Notes: generated by a model from the sequence alone, not told the origin. A stretch of DNA of 64,000 nucleotides from Candidatus Heimdallarchaeota archaeon (GCA_016839945.1 JAEOTE010000007.1:115799-179798); one strand, 5' to 3'; positions 42,201 to 51,382 are shown, counted from the first letter of the stretch. Numbers and translations: made by a program.

Positions 42201-43658
42201 AACATTATCAAGAGAGATAATTGGAGAATTAGAATCAATACCAAAATAATAGAAATAATATTCTGTAATAAAGGTGTCATTCATGCAAATAGAGAGCTCA
42301 TGATAACCTTCATCAAAGGGAACAGACAAATTATTACCAGGTAGTGCAAGTAAGTCAATTATTGTTCCATTGTTATCCCATTCTGCCGTAAGATTATTTG
42401 CTCCAAATACTGTGAAATCAAGAAATGAGGTTGATTCTATAATTGTATCATTAGAAGGATTATTTAGTATAAGATAGCTTTCTGTTGGATCATAACCTAT
42501 GTCATATACTTCAATTGCAGTATTATTATAATCATCATTCGCTCTTACTTCGAGATAATGCCAACCTTCTGTTGTAGGTAAGGTTGTATTACATGTATCA
42601 GTAAATGGTGTGTAACTATCTAAATCCCATCTATAAGAGCTACTTGTTGCTCCAGAGACAGTTATTTGGATATCTCTTTCTTCATAATAATAAGAGGAAT
42701 TTGTTATGCCTATAACTTCAATCTCAGGGTAAGTAGCACTCTTATGATAAATCTGCATTCCTAAAATTCTATCATATGCGCTAAAACTATAACTATTAGA
42801 ATACACACCATCGATAATATCCCAAGAATATTGTCCGCCTGATTTGTGGCTAGAAGTTAATCCTACTTCTGCCCAAGCACTTAAATCTGAAACTTTCCCT
42901 TCAAACGTAAGTTTTAATCTATTTCCAGAAGGTATTATGTATGTATCATTGAGTGTTAGTTCAAAGACTTTCTTATTTGCCATTGACATCCCATGAGGAA
43001 GAATTTCTTCATGCGATGCGATTTCTGTAATATTACCAATAGTTGGGTTGAATATAGATACCCTCACTCTAATAGTAAAATCAACAGTATCATAATAATA
43101 AGTAGATATATGAGAAAGGACATGTATCTTTCCTTTTATATTTGTAGATTCAGAGAAAACAGGTGAAAACATACTAGAGTTAATGTAAGGGGAAGTTTCT
43201 TCAGTAAGAGGATAATAGGTGTCAACTTGATCTGGCCAAGTTTGAGGTTCTGTTTCATCCATAAGGAAAGTAGTAGTGAGTGTTGAAGGAGCATTATTTC
43301 TCATAGTTTCATATTTTTCGAGAACATAGACAGATCCATCGTTGTCTAAATCCACAAATTCGTTATGAGTAAAAAAACCATTGAGAATATAATCTCCTTC
43401 AATAAATGTACTTGATAGTACACCTGGAGGTTTACCTTTATATCCAGTTTTAATTGAATCCACATTACTGATAGGATTTGATGATACAATCTGGTCATCT
43501 TGAACTATTGATATTTCATCTAGTTCAGGAAAAGATAGTTCATAGTAAACTAATGAGTTAAAAAAAGAAAAAATGATAATAAAAGCAATAATTGTGTTTA
43601 AATTCCTCTGCATTCTTGAACGCCTAAATTGTGGCTTTATCCCCAGTTCCTTTGTCAT
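39255..43658 (-). CDS. Large Ig-like repeat surface protein with cytoplasmic longin-like tail
   Basis: About 1,467 residues from the ATG at 43658 (a TTG at 43676 is in frame). A membrane-spanning signal (about 20-37) leads to roughly 1,200 residues outside, made of Ig/cadherin-like beta repeats. These have recurring motifs such as EGYHNLTVTAEDVFNN, IDSNSPIISL and VDSNAPVITI and very many N-x-S/T sites. A single helix (LYSMIGASILLLALVSFIVY) follows, then about 180 cytoplasmic residues. This tail has GVVLSIFEQKKGPIPLISD, RKISAMNLPNEGLIGFVHAI and RGGYENLSIIMLT, then two helices. Strand order and the GP..L start resemble longin/roadblock domains. The protein may link an outside contact to inside GTPase regulation; this is inference. 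Confidence 0.75.
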   Translation of the reverse strand: MTKELGIKPQFRRSRMQRNLNTIIAFIIIFSFFNSLVYYELSFPELDEISIVQDDQIVSSNPISNVDSIKTGYKGKPPGVLSSTFIEGDYILNGFFTHNEFVDLDNDGSVYVLEKYETMRNNAPSTLTTTFLMDETEPQTWPDQVDTYYPLTEETSPYINSSMFSPVFSESTNIKGKIHVLSHISTYYYDTVDFTIRVRVSIFNPTIGNITEIASHEEILPHGMSMANKKVFELTLNDTYIIPSGNRLKLTFEGKVSDLSAWAEVGLTSSHKSGGQYSWDIIDGVYSNSYSFSAYDRILGMQIYHKSATYPEIEVIGITNSSYYYEERDIQITVSGATSSSYRWDLDSYTPFTDTCNTTLPTTEGWHYLEVRANDDYNNTAIEVYDIGYDPTESYLILNNPSNDTIIESTSFLDFTVFGANNLTAEWDNNGTIIDLLALPGNNLSVPFDEGYHELSICMNDTFITEYYFYYFGIDSNSPIISLDNVLNDTVQAAGKLIEVNITDFSQSLDVYYKWDDNIFLPWSPSEETIYRTYLPETEGYHNLTVTAEDVFNNFSSQFYRFNVSSGTLLVELRDMLNESWYQGGNEVEVTISGTNGTLLFKWNEDSFQNGNPYLVGGQILTLDGINALPTDSSRIHYLTIIVGSIDHQEYIFVFEFRIDQENPVIDSSILDYDGGRFKNSDVLNLILSDNATLVENLYVLVSIDGQDNITLVSPFEIVLSSLLDGYHNFTLYVFDIAGNSAIQFIYFLVDSNAPVITIISFEGLVTLPSGSIFVSYNSTIQFSITDDDSSVMSTYSWAGSGYLIFTDTIILDYSDGYGVLIINASDSLGNEEIIIYELTIDSQAPEITLTFPFEYSSINDDTSLLFNAADVSKQTIEFIQFYWDALPGFPLEVIIDSSGDFEVNLMPLYSTGEIAILAIFAEDVVGNNNTYLFNFEVDFTPPESTLYVFDDDLGEYVDASTFNYLEAGSELWYDNTTTLDLSLFIYYWNNDTGQILNDPWLIQVPALVGLYNLTIILRDNTGEGTSPNEIELVLSFTIKKEGSLTVLEASENSCIYGENITITINLLDELMNELEVTKIIANGTLMYFQKLSDFIYQFCFPSTLVDYKGNFTLLIEAESAFYFGRTNKSQSYEITINPIPLELSISVSNLEIVVGSSVVITGNLTFLNGTPVAGFEVSFIIFIFYKSDRGTVNALIEGYDEFVTKSDITSSDGIASVDFLLSEEIEQIAISATFEGSEILGDVHFEYEEIVKTIKAGLSPVLLYSMIGASILLLALVSFIVYKATKRKPFEKYLEKVESQDLIRRLNEICPGVVLSIFEQKKGPIPLISDHSFEYDYGGMFNVGTENFLLKICDQSYSALGFEDVHQGRKISAMNLPNEGLIGFVHAIQIEKETARGGYENLSIIMLTQADFGNYLLSYSEFIYNEIDELISKLKSQKSLAEIKEQIYAIRQRTAQIILAAIEEAK

Positions 43659-43748
43659 AAAGAAAAGGTAATACAATTTTAACTATAGACTCATAGATAA
43701 TTTAAGTAATATTATAATTGCAACTAGAAAAATAGAATACAATAAATA

Positions 43749-45791
43749 TCAAACTAGCTTTCTTCGATATGAACGAGACCATTGTTGTTTAAATTTCTCA
43801 ACATCATCTACACTTACAAAAAGATCATAACTTATGAGAAAATCCTTATCATTACTCTCAAGTTTTGCTTTAGTTAGAGCTCGAGCCTTTGAATTCTCTT
43901 TAATAACTTGCATATCTTTTTTAGATTTTAATTCTGCTTTTGCTGGATTTTTATTTGATACCATAAATACAGAATCTTCATTGAAAACAACTTCTACACC
44001 ATCTTCAGGTATTCCCCCCACTTCTCCTTTACTGAATTCGAGTGTTGTTAAGTCTTCTAATTGATTATAAATTAAGCGTGATTTAGTAGGCTTTGGTTTA
44101 CTTGTATATCTGTCCATCGGCATTTCTATATCACCAAAGATAGGTGCAGCTTTAGGGTCACTTTCTGGTACAACGGGCAATATCAAACATGATTCGTGTT
44201 CTTCTCCCCACCATATCGTGTTTTCAGCAGGAGAAGGTGAAGGCCATATGTTAGGAAAATCAGAACCAGCAAAAACTAACTTCAAACAATGTCCTGGTTT
44301 AAATATCCATGAAGTAGTGTCAAGCTCAATATCTAACTTTACTTGTTTTCCAGGAGTTAGAGGTTTGGGTTCTGTATGTGATTCACGATGAGTAACATTA
44401 AGTACACCCCAAGTAATCAAATCTGAAGAACCATCAGGAGCAAGGTCGAATAATTTCGTAACTATATTTACGACTGGTGCTGTAGCACTGAAAGTTAATC
44501 GTACTTGAGGTCTCCCCATAATTTCTATCCTCTCTGTTAAAGGATCTGTAATGTAAGCTAGAGATTTAGTATCGTCAAAATCACGAGCATAATCACCACC
44601 AAAAGCGATAGTTTTATTCCAACTAGGATACCCCATTCCTACCGATGCAAAATAGGTATAATTATCACAACCACTTCCCTCAAACTCTTTCTTCAATGTT
44701 TTTTTAGAACATAAGTAGAAGTTTTCCTTGCGAGAATCTTTTATAGGCCATGTAGGAATATTTCTCCAATAACCAGAAGAAATTTGAGGAATTGATTCTC
44801 GACCACTTGTTTCCCTCATATATGCTATGAAATTTGGTTCTTCTAAGATCCCTGTATCTATTCTTTTTAACCAATGATCAAACCAACGTACTGCTTGTGG
44901 CATGAAATTTATTGCTGGACCAGGATAACCCCAATCTGGAAATACATGTCCCCAAGGACCCATAAGTAATTTCTTGGGGGCCTTTAAATTTTCGAACATC
45001 CTAATAGCACAGTTACGATACATATCTAACCAAGCTCCAATGATGAAAACAGGACATTCTATCAAATCATAATTTGGACGTAGAGAAGCTGGTCTCCAAT
45101 AAGGTTCATCATGTTGGTATTCTAACCAATTTAACTGATAGGGAGAATTACCTGCAAGATGTTCATCCCAGATTTTCTCAAAACTCTCACCAATATATTC
45201 AGGAGGAGGTAGAGCATTCATAGAAACCATCATAGTTGCCCATCCTGCTAAATCATCAATCGCACTTAAAGCTCCCCCAACATAATGTACATCATCTGTG
45301 TAACGATCATCAGTTCCATAGAGTGGTATAATTGTTTTCAGATGAGGTGGACGGTGCATTGCTACTTGAGTAGCAGTGAAAGCTGCGTAAGAAGTACCCA
45401 TCATCCCTACGTTTCCATTACACCAAGGTTGAGCTGATACCCATTCAACAGCATCATAACCATCTTCTTGTTCCTGCAAAGGATATTCATCAGTTACTGT
45501 ACCTTCTGAACCATCAGTTCCACGAACACCAAGATGTATGAAGACATAACCATGTCTAGCAAGATAATGAAAAAAGTTACCTCGCCAGATTGTACGGAAA
45601 TCAGAAGAACGATAGGGATCATAGTTGATAACAGCAGGAAAAGGACCTTCTCCCTCTGGATACCAAGCTTTAGCAAATAGACGAATTCCATCTCGCATTG
45701 GAATTTGCCAATTCTTCACCTTAAGATCATAAATTGGTTTAGAATGAGGTTTAGGTAAATGATTCATCCATGAATTGGGATTGTCTTTCAT
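43749..45791 (-). CDS. S15/CocE-family X-Pro dipeptidyl-peptidase-like hydrolase
   Basis: About 680 residues from the ATG at 45791 (a TTG at 45800 is in frame). The N-terminal alpha/beta hydrolase has MRDGIRLFAKAW, RGTDGSEG and the nucleophile motif GMMGTSYAAF (GxSYxG type, serine near 134). The C-terminal jelly-roll domain has ITDPLTERIEIMGRPQVRL and LFDLAPDGSS, both typical of PepX_C. Members are serine hydrolases cleaving X-Pro dipeptides, cocaine-like esters or acylated antibiotics. No signal peptide, so it is cytoplasmic. Substrate unknown. It is divergent from the PadR regulator. Confidence 0.92.
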   Translation of the reverse strand: MKDNPNSWMNHLPKPHSKPIYDLKVKNWQIPMRDGIRLFAKAWYPEGEGPFPAVINYDPYRSSDFRTIWRGNFFHYLARHGYVFIHLGVRGTDGSEGTVTDEYPLQEQEDGYDAVEWVSAQPWCNGNVGMMGTSYAAFTATQVAMHRPPHLKTIIPLYGTDDRYTDDVHYVGGALSAIDDLAGWATMMVSMNALPPPEYIGESFEKIWDEHLAGNSPYQLNWLEYQHDEPYWRPASLRPNYDLIECPVFIIGAWLDMYRNCAIRMFENLKAPKKLLMGPWGHVFPDWGYPGPAINFMPQAVRWFDHWLKRIDTGILEEPNFIAYMRETSGRESIPQISSGYWRNIPTWPIKDSRKENFYLCSKKTLKKEFEGSGCDNYTYFASVGMGYPSWNKTIAFGGDYARDFDDTKSLAYITDPLTERIEIMGRPQVRLTFSATAPVVNIVTKLFDLAPDGSSDLITWGVLNVTHRESHTEPKPLTPGKQVKLDIELDTTSWIFKPGHCLKLVFAGSDFPNIWPSPSPAENTIWWGEEHESCLILPVVPESDPKAAPIFGDIEMPMDRYTSKPKPTKSRLIYNQLEDLTTLEFSKGEVGGIPEDGVEVVFNEDSVFMVSNKNPAKAELKSKKDMQVIKENSKARALTKAKLESNDKDFLISYDLFVSVDDVEKFKQQWSRSYRRKLV

Positions 45792-45930
45792 TTTAATCAA
45801 TCATTTTGAATAACCATCGAAATAATTTAAAGATTTACTCTAATATCGTTGAACTAAATCCGTAAAATGTATATAAGTGAGACTTGAGATTTAGTAGATT
45901 AATTTTTTAATTTCGATATATCACAATTTT

Positions 45931-45938
45931 TATATATA
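45931..45938 (+). promoter_or_regulatory. TATA box of the PadR-ABC exporter operon
   Basis: TATATATA is centred about 25 bases before the ATG at 45959, so the transcript is expected to be leaderless. A likely PadR operator would overlap or flank this box, but I could not define one by eye. Confidence 0.5.
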
Positions 45939-45958
45939 ACAATAATTTCATATTCGTC

Positions 45959-46516
45959 ATGAAACCGATTTTTTCACCAACCAAAATGCTTGATTCTTTA
46001 ATTTTAATGCAGATAGTGATTGAAGGACCTCAGCATGGTTATGCTCTAGCATTATCAATTGAAGAGGATTTTGGATGGAAACCTAGTCAAACTGCAGTCT
46101 ACAACTCATTGAAATCAATGGAGAGCGAAGAGTTGGTAATGGTAGAAGAAAAAATAGAAAGTGGGCGTGTTCAAAGAATTTATTCAGTTACAAAAAAAGG
46201 TCGAGAAGTTTTCAGAGAGACTGGAAGACGTATGAGGGAGCATATGATTAGAAACATGTCACATTTTTATTCGTTTATGCAAAAGGTAGGTAGTATTGAA
46301 AACTTGGAAGAATCGGAAGCACTTCAAAGAAAAATTCATGCCATGTTTGGAAATTTAAGAAGAATCTCTCATTTGACTTTAATGTTACAAAGAGAGGCTC
46401 CTAAAGAAACTCAAGAAGTTATTGAGAATACACTTACATCTCTCGAAAAAATTGCTAAGAAATTTGATATTGAATGTCCTGATATGGAGGAATTGAAGAA
46501 AGAAACTAAGGAGTAA
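45959..46516 (+). CDS. PadR-family transcriptional regulator
   Basis: A 185-residue protein with a PadR winged helix (residues about 1-90: LDSLILMQIVIEGPQHGYAL, then QTAVYNSLKSMESEELVM and a wing with GRVQRIYSVTKKGREVF). A helical C-terminal dimerisation part follows (about 95-185). It is six bases upstream of the first ABC exporter gene and probably controls that exporter by binding a substrate, as other PadR proteins do. A TATA box at 45931-45938 gives a leaderless start. Confidence 0.9.
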   Translation: MKPIFSPTKMLDSLILMQIVIEGPQHGYALALSIEEDFGWKPSQTAVYNSLKSMESEELVMVEEKIESGRVQRIYSVTKKGREVFRETGRRMREHMIRNMSHFYSFMQKVGSIENLEESEALQRKIHAMFGNLRRISHLTLMLQREAPKETQEVIENTLTSLEKIAKKFDIECPDMEELKKETKE

Positions 46517-46522
46517 AAAACA

Positions 46523-48760
46523 ATGTTAAAATTACTAAAATTTTCAAAACCTTACTTATTATTAATTGTATTTTCAGTTGGTTTGTTATTTGCACAAGCT
46601 AACTTGGAATTAGCATTACCTGATTATCTATCCAATATTGTTGACACTGGAATCCAACAAGGGGGAGTAGATAGTTCAGTTCCTGAAGCTATTCGCGAGA
46701 CTGAAATGGGAAGGATACTTATCTTCATGAGTTCTGAAAACCAATCGATTTTATTAGAAGATTATACTCTAATCAACGATACTTCTTCTGATTATGATAC
46801 GTATCTAGAGAACTATCCGATATTGGAAAATGAATCAGTTTATGTCCTCAATGATCTAAAGAAAGCTGAAATAGAAGAATTAGAATCTATAATAATAAAA
46901 CCTATAGTGGCAGTTTTCACAATCGAACAACTTGTAGCTACAGGTAATGTAACACTAATTAACGAAACTCTTGGAGTAGATCTTTCTTTATATCCTCCTG
47001 GAACAGATGTTTTTGATATCTTGAGTGTTTATCCAGTTGAAATCATAGATATAATCCTTGATGGTATCACTCTTAACTTTGAAGCAATTGGAGAAACGAT
47101 GCTTGATCAAGTTGCAGTTGTAGCTGTTAAGAGGGAGTATGAAATCATTGGTATGAATACGGATAGAATACAGAACAGGTTTATCTACAAATCTGGAGCT
47201 TTGATGATACTGATGACATTGCTAGCAGTAATCTGTACAATTTCAGTCAGTTTTTTGGCATCTAGAACAGCTGCAGGGATGGCACGTGATATACGAAGTG
47301 ATTTGTTTAGGAAAGTTGAAAGTTTCTCCAGTATTGAATTTGATAGTTTCTCTACTGCATCTCTAATTACTCGTTCAACCAATGATGTTACTCAAGTGCA
47401 AGGTGCTATTTACATGATAGTGCGTCTTGTTGCTTATGCACCTATACTAGGTATAGGAGGGATTATTCGAGCTCTCCAGAAAAGCAGATCTATGTGGTGG
47501 TTAATTGGTGTTGCAGTTCTTGTGCTGATAGTGCTTATAGGTATTGTTTTTGTTTTAACTCTTCCAAAGTTCAAAATTATGCAAAAACTAACAGATCGTC
47601 TCAATCTTGTTGCCCGAGAGAGTCTTTCTGGTATGCTAGTTATCAGAGCATTCAATATGGAGAAATATGAAGAAAACAGATTTGATAAAGCTAATATAGA
47701 TTTAACATCTGTTAGTCTATTTGTTACTAGAGTTTTTGTAATCATGATGCCTTTTATGATGCTTATTATGAATGGTCTTGTGGTAGGTATCATCTGGGTC
47801 GGATCACATAAAGTTTCTGAAGCAGCTATGCAAGTTGGTGACATGATGGCCTTCATGCAATATGCTATGCAAATAGTATTTGCTTTCCTTATGCTAACCA
47901 TGATGTTTATTATGATTCCTCGTGCATTTGTAGCAGGTAATCGTATCCAAGAAGTATTAGCAACAGAACCAGTAATCAAAGATCCTCAAGAACCTGAAGA
48001 ATTTGATAAACCATTCAAAGGTAAAGTGGAATTCCGCAATGTATCTTTCCGTTATCCAGGAGCAAAGAAAAATGTTCTTCAAGATATTAGTTTTACTGCT
48101 GAATCTGGTCAAACTACAGCTTTCATCGGTGCAACGGGCTCAGGAAAATCAACAGTAATCAATCTGGTTCCAAGGTTTTACGAAGTGACGGAAGGTTCCA
48201 TATTAATTGATGGTGTGGACATAAGAGATGTAACGCAACATGATCTTCGAGAAGTGGTTGGTTATGTACCACAAAAGAGCTTCCTTTTCTCTGGTACGAT
48301 TGAAAGCAACTTACGATTTGCTGATGAAGATGCGAGTGATGAAGCTCTTCATTCATCAATAGATGTTGCTCAAGCTGCAGAATTTGTATACTCAGAGGAT
48401 GTAGGTATAGAAAGTGAAATTGCTCAAGGTGGTATGAATGTCTCTGGTGGTCAAAAACAGAGACTTTCAATAGCTAGAGCATTAGTTAAGAAACCACCAA
48501 TCTACATATTCGATGATAGTTTTTCACAATTAGATTTTAAGACTGATGCAAACTTACGAAAAGCTCTAAGAAAACAAATGGGAGATAGCACACTCTTAAT
48601 CGTTACACAAAGAGTTTCAACTGTTAAAAATGCTGAACAAATCATTGTATTAGATGATGGTAAAATTGTTGGCAAAGGGACACACGAAGAGTTGCTTGAA
48701 ATAAATGATATTTACCGAGAAATTGCCACATCACAACTTGAACTGGAGGATCAATCATGA
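46523..48760 (+). CDS. ABC exporter subunit with degenerate catalytic site
   Basis: A 745-residue half-transporter, a membrane domain followed by an ATPase domain. After TM1 (about 10-35) there is an insert of roughly 175 residues (about 46-220) with N-x-T sites, before TM2 (about 225-245). Similar long TM1-TM2 inserts occur in a bacterial exporter subfamily. Walker A GATGSGKST is near 536 and the signature NVSGGQKQR near 639. In Walker B the catalytic glutamate is replaced (YIFDDSFSQLD), so this subunit holds the weak ATP site in a heterodimer with the next gene, whose ATG overlaps this stop. Substrate, probably lipophilic or a peptide, is unknown. Confidence 0.9.
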   Translation: MLKLLKFSKPYLLLIVFSVGLLFAQANLELALPDYLSNIVDTGIQQGGVDSSVPEAIRETEMGRILIFMSSENQSILLEDYTLINDTSSDYDTYLENYPILENESVYVLNDLKKAEIEELESIIIKPIVAVFTIEQLVATGNVTLINETLGVDLSLYPPGTDVFDILSVYPVEIIDIILDGITLNFEAIGETMLDQVAVVAVKREYEIIGMNTDRIQNRFIYKSGALMILMTLLAVICTISVSFLASRTAAGMARDIRSDLFRKVESFSSIEFDSFSTASLITRSTNDVTQVQGAIYMIVRLVAYAPILGIGGIIRALQKSRSMWWLIGVAVLVLIVLIGIVFVLTLPKFKIMQKLTDRLNLVARESLSGMLVIRAFNMEKYEENRFDKANIDLTSVSLFVTRVFVIMMPFMMLIMNGLVVGIIWVGSHKVSEAAMQVGDMMAFMQYAMQIVFAFLMLTMMFIMIPRAFVAGNRIQEVLATEPVIKDPQEPEEFDKPFKGKVEFRNVSFRYPGAKKNVLQDISFTAESGQTTAFIGATGSGKSTVINLVPRFYEVTEGSILIDGVDIRDVTQHDLREVVGYVPQKSFLFSGTIESNLRFADEDASDEALHSSIDVAQAAEFVYSEDVGIESEIAQGGMNVSGGQKQRLSIARALVKKPPIYIFDDSFSQLDFKTDANLRKALRKQMGDSTLLIVTQRVSTVKNAEQIIVLDDGKIVGKGTHEELLEINDIYREIATSQLELEDQS

Positions 48761-50655
48761 CTCACGGACCAGGACCTGCAGGAAGAAGACCAAGAAGAGG
48801 AGGACCCGGTCGAGGTGGACCAGTAGTTGGAATGATGAAAGGAGACAAAGCAAGTGATTTCAAAGGAACGATGCGTAAGCTAATCAGATATCTTGGCAGA
48901 TATAAGGTAGTGATACTTATTGCAATTTTTATTGCAGCAGTATCCACAGCAGCGAGTATCTTTGGTCCAAAAATCCTTGGTCGAGCTACAACTACATTGT
49001 TTGAAGGTTTAATCGAAACAGTGAGAGGAACAGGTGAGATTGATTTTGATGCTATCAAGATGTTCATTTTCATCACACTAGCACTATACATTGGATCAGG
49101 TATATTCGCTTATATTCAAGGTTGGATAATGGCTAGAGTCTCAACAAGTATTGCTTATCGATTTCGAAGAGATATTTCTTTGAAAATTAACAAAATGAAA
49201 CTCAAATATTATGATAAGACCACACAAGGTGAAATTCTTTCTCGTATCACAAATGATGTGGACACAATCAATCAAACTTTGAGTCAGAGTATCTCACAGA
49301 TAATCACTTCTGCTGTAACAGTTGTAGGAGTACTAGTAATGATGTTTACTATCAGCTGGATGATGACATTAGTAGCAATAGTAATCATTCCTATATCTGG
49401 ATTGGTAGTTGCGTTTATTGTAAAGAAATCTCAAAAGCATTTTGACAAACAACAAGAATACATTGGACATGTAAATAGTCATGTAGAAGAGATGTATGGT
49501 GGACACGTTGTAATGAAAGCCTTTAATGGAGAGGAAAAAAGTCAAGAAAAGTTTGAAAAATTCAACACCACACTTCATAAATCTGCATGGAAATCACAAT
49601 TCTTCTCAGGATTAATGATGCCTGTAATGAACTTTGTTGGTAATCTAGGTTATGTAGGAATTGCCATTATGGGAGGATGGTTAGCTATTCAAGATGTAAT
49701 TGGTGTAGGAGATATTCAAGCTTTCATACAATATGTACGTTCATTTACAAGACCAATTGCTCAACTAGCTAATGTATCCAATGTTCTACAACAAACAGCT
49801 GCAGCTGCAGAAAGAGTATTTGAATTTATAGAAGAACCTGAAGAAGTAGCAGAAACAACAGAACCAGTTAAACTAGAAGAAGTAAAAGGTCTAGTGGAAT
49901 TCCGCAATGTGAACTTTGGTTATTCTCTAGAAAAAACTGTCATTCACGACTTTTCAGCCATAGCAAAACCAGGACAAAAAGTTGCAATCGTTGGTCCAAC
50001 CGGTGCAGGAAAAACTACAATGGTTAAACTGCTTATGCGCTTCTATGATATCAATGATGGTGCAATCCTTGTAGATGGTTCAAACATCTATGATTTCACT
50101 CGTTTAGATTTACGTAATATGTTTGGTATGGTCCTTCAAGATACTTGGTTATTTAATGGAACTATACTAGAAAATATCCGTTATGGACGTCCAGATGCAA
50201 CAGATGCAGAAGTCGTAGCAGCAGCTGAAGCAGCTCATGTTGATCAGTTTGTTCATACACTAGCAGGAGGTTACCATATGGAGCTTAACGAAGAGGTGAC
50301 AAATGTGTCTGAAGGGCAGAAACAGCTTCTAACAATTGCAAGAGCAGTGTTAGCTGATCCTCCTGTCCTTATTCTTGATGAAGCTACTAGTTCAGTTGAC
50401 ACCAGAACAGAAATACTAATTCAACGAGCAATGGATGAGTTGATGAAGAACAGAACAAGCTTTGTTATCGCTCATAGATTATCAACTATTAGAAATGCAG
50501 ACTTAATACTTGTAATGAATGAAGGAGATATTGTAGAACAGGGCACACATGAGGAATTACTTGCAAAATGTGGATTCTATGCTGAACTGCATAATAGCCA
50601 ATTTGAAGTTACTGAGGAATTACCTGAATTTGCACAAATAGAAGCATGTGATTAA
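48757..50655 (+). CDS. ABC exporter subunit, catalytic half
   Basis: A 632-residue half-transporter. The first 40 residues are a Gly/Pro/Arg-rich tail (RRPRRGGPGRGGPVVGMM), probably cytoplasmic. Six membrane helices follow (to about 340). The ATPase domain has Walker A GPTGAGKTT near 413, the signature NVSEGQKQLLTIARA near 516, and an intact Walker B glutamate in LILDEATSSVD. It overlaps the partner gene by four bases (ATGA). In heterodimeric exporters of the TM287/288 type, one canonical and one degenerate site drive transport; this pair fits that rule. Confidence 0.93.
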   Translation: MTHGPGPAGRRPRRGGPGRGGPVVGMMKGDKASDFKGTMRKLIRYLGRYKVVILIAIFIAAVSTAASIFGPKILGRATTTLFEGLIETVRGTGEIDFDAIKMFIFITLALYIGSGIFAYIQGWIMARVSTSIAYRFRRDISLKINKMKLKYYDKTTQGEILSRITNDVDTINQTLSQSISQIITSAVTVVGVLVMMFTISWMMTLVAIVIIPISGLVVAFIVKKSQKHFDKQQEYIGHVNSHVEEMYGGHVVMKAFNGEEKSQEKFEKFNTTLHKSAWKSQFFSGLMMPVMNFVGNLGYVGIAIMGGWLAIQDVIGVGDIQAFIQYVRSFTRPIAQLANVSNVLQQTAAAAERVFEFIEEPEEVAETTEPVKLEEVKGLVEFRNVNFGYSLEKTVIHDFSAIAKPGQKVAIVGPTGAGKTTMVKLLMRFYDINDGAILVDGSNIYDFTRLDLRNMFGMVLQDTWLFNGTILENIRYGRPDATDAEVVAAAEAAHVDQFVHTLAGGYHMELNEEVTNVSEGQKQLLTIARAVLADPPVLILDEATSSVDTRTEILIQRAMDELMKNRTSFVIAHRLSTIRNADLILVMNEGDIVEQGTHEELLAKCGFYAELHNSQFEVTEELPEFAQIEACD

Positions 50656-50658
50656 AAC

Positions 50659-51363
50659 TTATTGAATATACTTGAGGATATCAGAGAATTCTCTAACTAT
50701 TATGATATCCTCAAAGTTATGTTGCTCTAACGGATCAAAGAGGATTGGAACCATTCCAACTCTCTGAGCCATCTTTACATCTAATTCGTAGTCATCACCA
50801 ATGTGAACAATTTTCTCTGGATGTTCTGTTTTCATTTTTTCTAATGCAATTTCATATATCTCAATCTTATTTTTGTGGTAACCTACTTCTCTCGTGTGGA
50901 CAAATATGTCAAAGAATTCCAATATTTCCAATCTCTTCATTACAGATAAGAACAAATCTGGAGAAGCATGAGTTAATAATCCCATCTTAATTCTTTGAGT
51001 ATAAATATGCTTTAGAGTTTCTTTGCATTCAGGATATAATCGAAAGGTTGAGCCAGTACTGAACTCTTGATCAAATTCTTCACGAACTACATCTTGAGAA
51101 CCTTCAGGATCAATTCCTATTGTTATAAGTACTTGAGAGTTTAGCCTGTGTCTATCAGCATCTGATAAATCAATAAAAAATTTATTTATCTTATCATACT
51201 CTCTGTTTTGTCTAAGCATTCCTTCCCATATCCTTGGATCATCATGGGAGATTTCTACTCCTAACCTTTTAGCAATTTTTGACCAGATATTAGTTAATGC
51301 ATAACGTGAATCTATTAATGTTCCAAAGAAATCAAAATAAACACCTTTAATTTTTTTTGACAT
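50659..51363 (-). CDS. HAD-superfamily hydrolase
   Basis: A 234-residue haloacid dehalogenase-like protein. Motif I is YFDFFGTL, with the nucleophile D11 and phenylalanine in place of the second aspartate, as in dehalogenase-like members. Motif II (LLTHASPDL) and the C-terminal motif IV IGDDYELDVKMAQ (acidic metal ligands) are present, and a helical cap lies between motifs I and II. It is likely a small-molecule phosphatase or dehalogenase. The 3' end contains a 12-base inverted repeat (50672-50714). It is 20 bases from the next minus gene (51383). Confidence 0.85.
   Translation of the reverse strand: MSKKIKGVYFDFFGTLIDSRYALTNIWSKIAKRLGVEISHDDPRIWEGMLRQNREYDKINKFFIDLSDADRHRLNSQVLITIGIDPEGSQDVVREEFDQEFSTGSTFRLYPECKETLKHIYTQRIKMGLLTHASPDLFLSVMKRLEILEFFDIFVHTREVGYHKNKIEIYEIALEKMKTEHPEKIVHIGDDYELDVKMAQRVGMVPILFDPLEQHNFEDIIIVREFSDILKYIQ
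50672..50714. terminator. Twelve-base perfect inverted repeat after the ABC operon
   Basis: TTGAGGATATCA (50672-50683) pairs exactly with TGATATCCTCAA (50703-50714). The 19-base loop contains a second palindrome, GAGAATTCTC. The repeat lies inside the 3' end of the HAD gene, starting 17 bases after the stop of the second ABC gene. It may end ABC transcription or bind a protein; there is no clear U tract behind it. Confidence 0.35.
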
Positions 51364-51382
51364 TTAGTTCACTCTGTCTGAA

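Noticed and set aside
47434-47979. 181-codon minus frame inside the first ABC gene
   Set aside because: Antisense to conserved membrane-domain coding sequence, with no recognisable protein features.
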